From NCBI GenBank assembly GCA_019118645.1, contig DWYN01000160.1, positions 1-35,652 on the forward strand: DNA of 35,652 nucleotides, in the 5' to 3' direction. The notes under the pieces are model-generated. The model searched no databases. It was not told the DNA's origin and saw only the letters and a list, made by a program, of their open reading frames with translations. Positions 35,536 through 35,652 of this stretch are shown here, one piece after another (position 1 is the first letter of the stretch; every line of letters starts with the position of its first letter). This DNA is from Candidatus Blautia excrementipullorum. Its GTDB lineage: Bacteria; Bacillota; Clostridia; Lachnospirales; Lachnospiraceae. Made by a program: the position numbers and the translations under genes.

Positions 35536-35652
35536 GTTGTTTTCTCCTTCTGCAATATATTCTGCAGAAATAGTATGGACAGAAACGTCTCTGCCTATAC
35601 GGACGCCGTTTTGTCAAAGCCCTTTCTTTCTTATATAGGAGGCAATATCACT

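Overview
The window looks like chromosomal core sequence from a Gram-positive anaerobe of the class Clostridia, most likely family Lachnospiraceae; the genus cannot be fixed from sequence reading alone. The evidence is: PolC-type DNA polymerase III, CodY, a CIRCE-controlled groES-groEL operon, strong GGAGG ribosome binding sites, moderate GC with AT-rich spacers, and two clade-typical purine enzymes (a stand-alone AICAR transformylase with a PurO-type IMP cyclohydrolase, and a PurF starting MGGIFG). I see no insertion sequences, phage genes, CRISPR arrays or plasmid functions.

Layout. 1-1873 (+): the end of an iron-dependent alcohol dehydrogenase, then a MetY-type sulfhydrylase. 1973-3946: divergent genes for a secreted SH3/3D-domain protein (-) and a membrane-anchored lysozyme-like protein (+). 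4084-4156: tRNA-Gly(GCC). 4325-8041 (-): a purine block of guaB, a ZTP riboswitch, purO and the AICAR transformylase gene, which together make AICAR to FAICAR to IMP to XMP. 8119-10778 (-): a small membrane protein and groES-groEL under CIRCE. 10966-16507 (-): codY, then topA, dprA and comM in the order familiar from other Firmicutes. 16780-16995 (+): a small XRE-type regulator divergent from comM, with candidate operators in between. 17063-19649 (-): a YARHG-domain membrane protein and a PurF homologue whose glutaminase site is dismantled. 19653-27224 (-): class III fructose bisphosphatase, polC and ispG. 27407-29756 (-): a TelA and XpaC-like pair. 29912-30937 (+): branched-chain aminotransferase. 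31062-32496 (-): thyA-folA. 32652-33194 (+): VanZ-like protein. 33245-35535 (-): a two-helix membrane protein, malQ and a small lipoprotein.

The genes are mostly housekeeping. The points most worth attention are: (i) the ZTP riboswitch controlling a split, archaeal-style purH replacement; (ii) the PurF homologue lacking the N-terminal nucleophile cysteine and other glutaminase pocket residues; (iii) direct repeats in the regulator/comM divergent promoter, suggesting local control of the comM-dprA-topA genes; (iv) two genes for envelope proteins with apparently leaderless mRNAs; and (v) a 34-codon ORF immediately ahead of purF. No clearly novel multi-gene system was found. Promoters, terminators and starts were called by eye; no searches were run.
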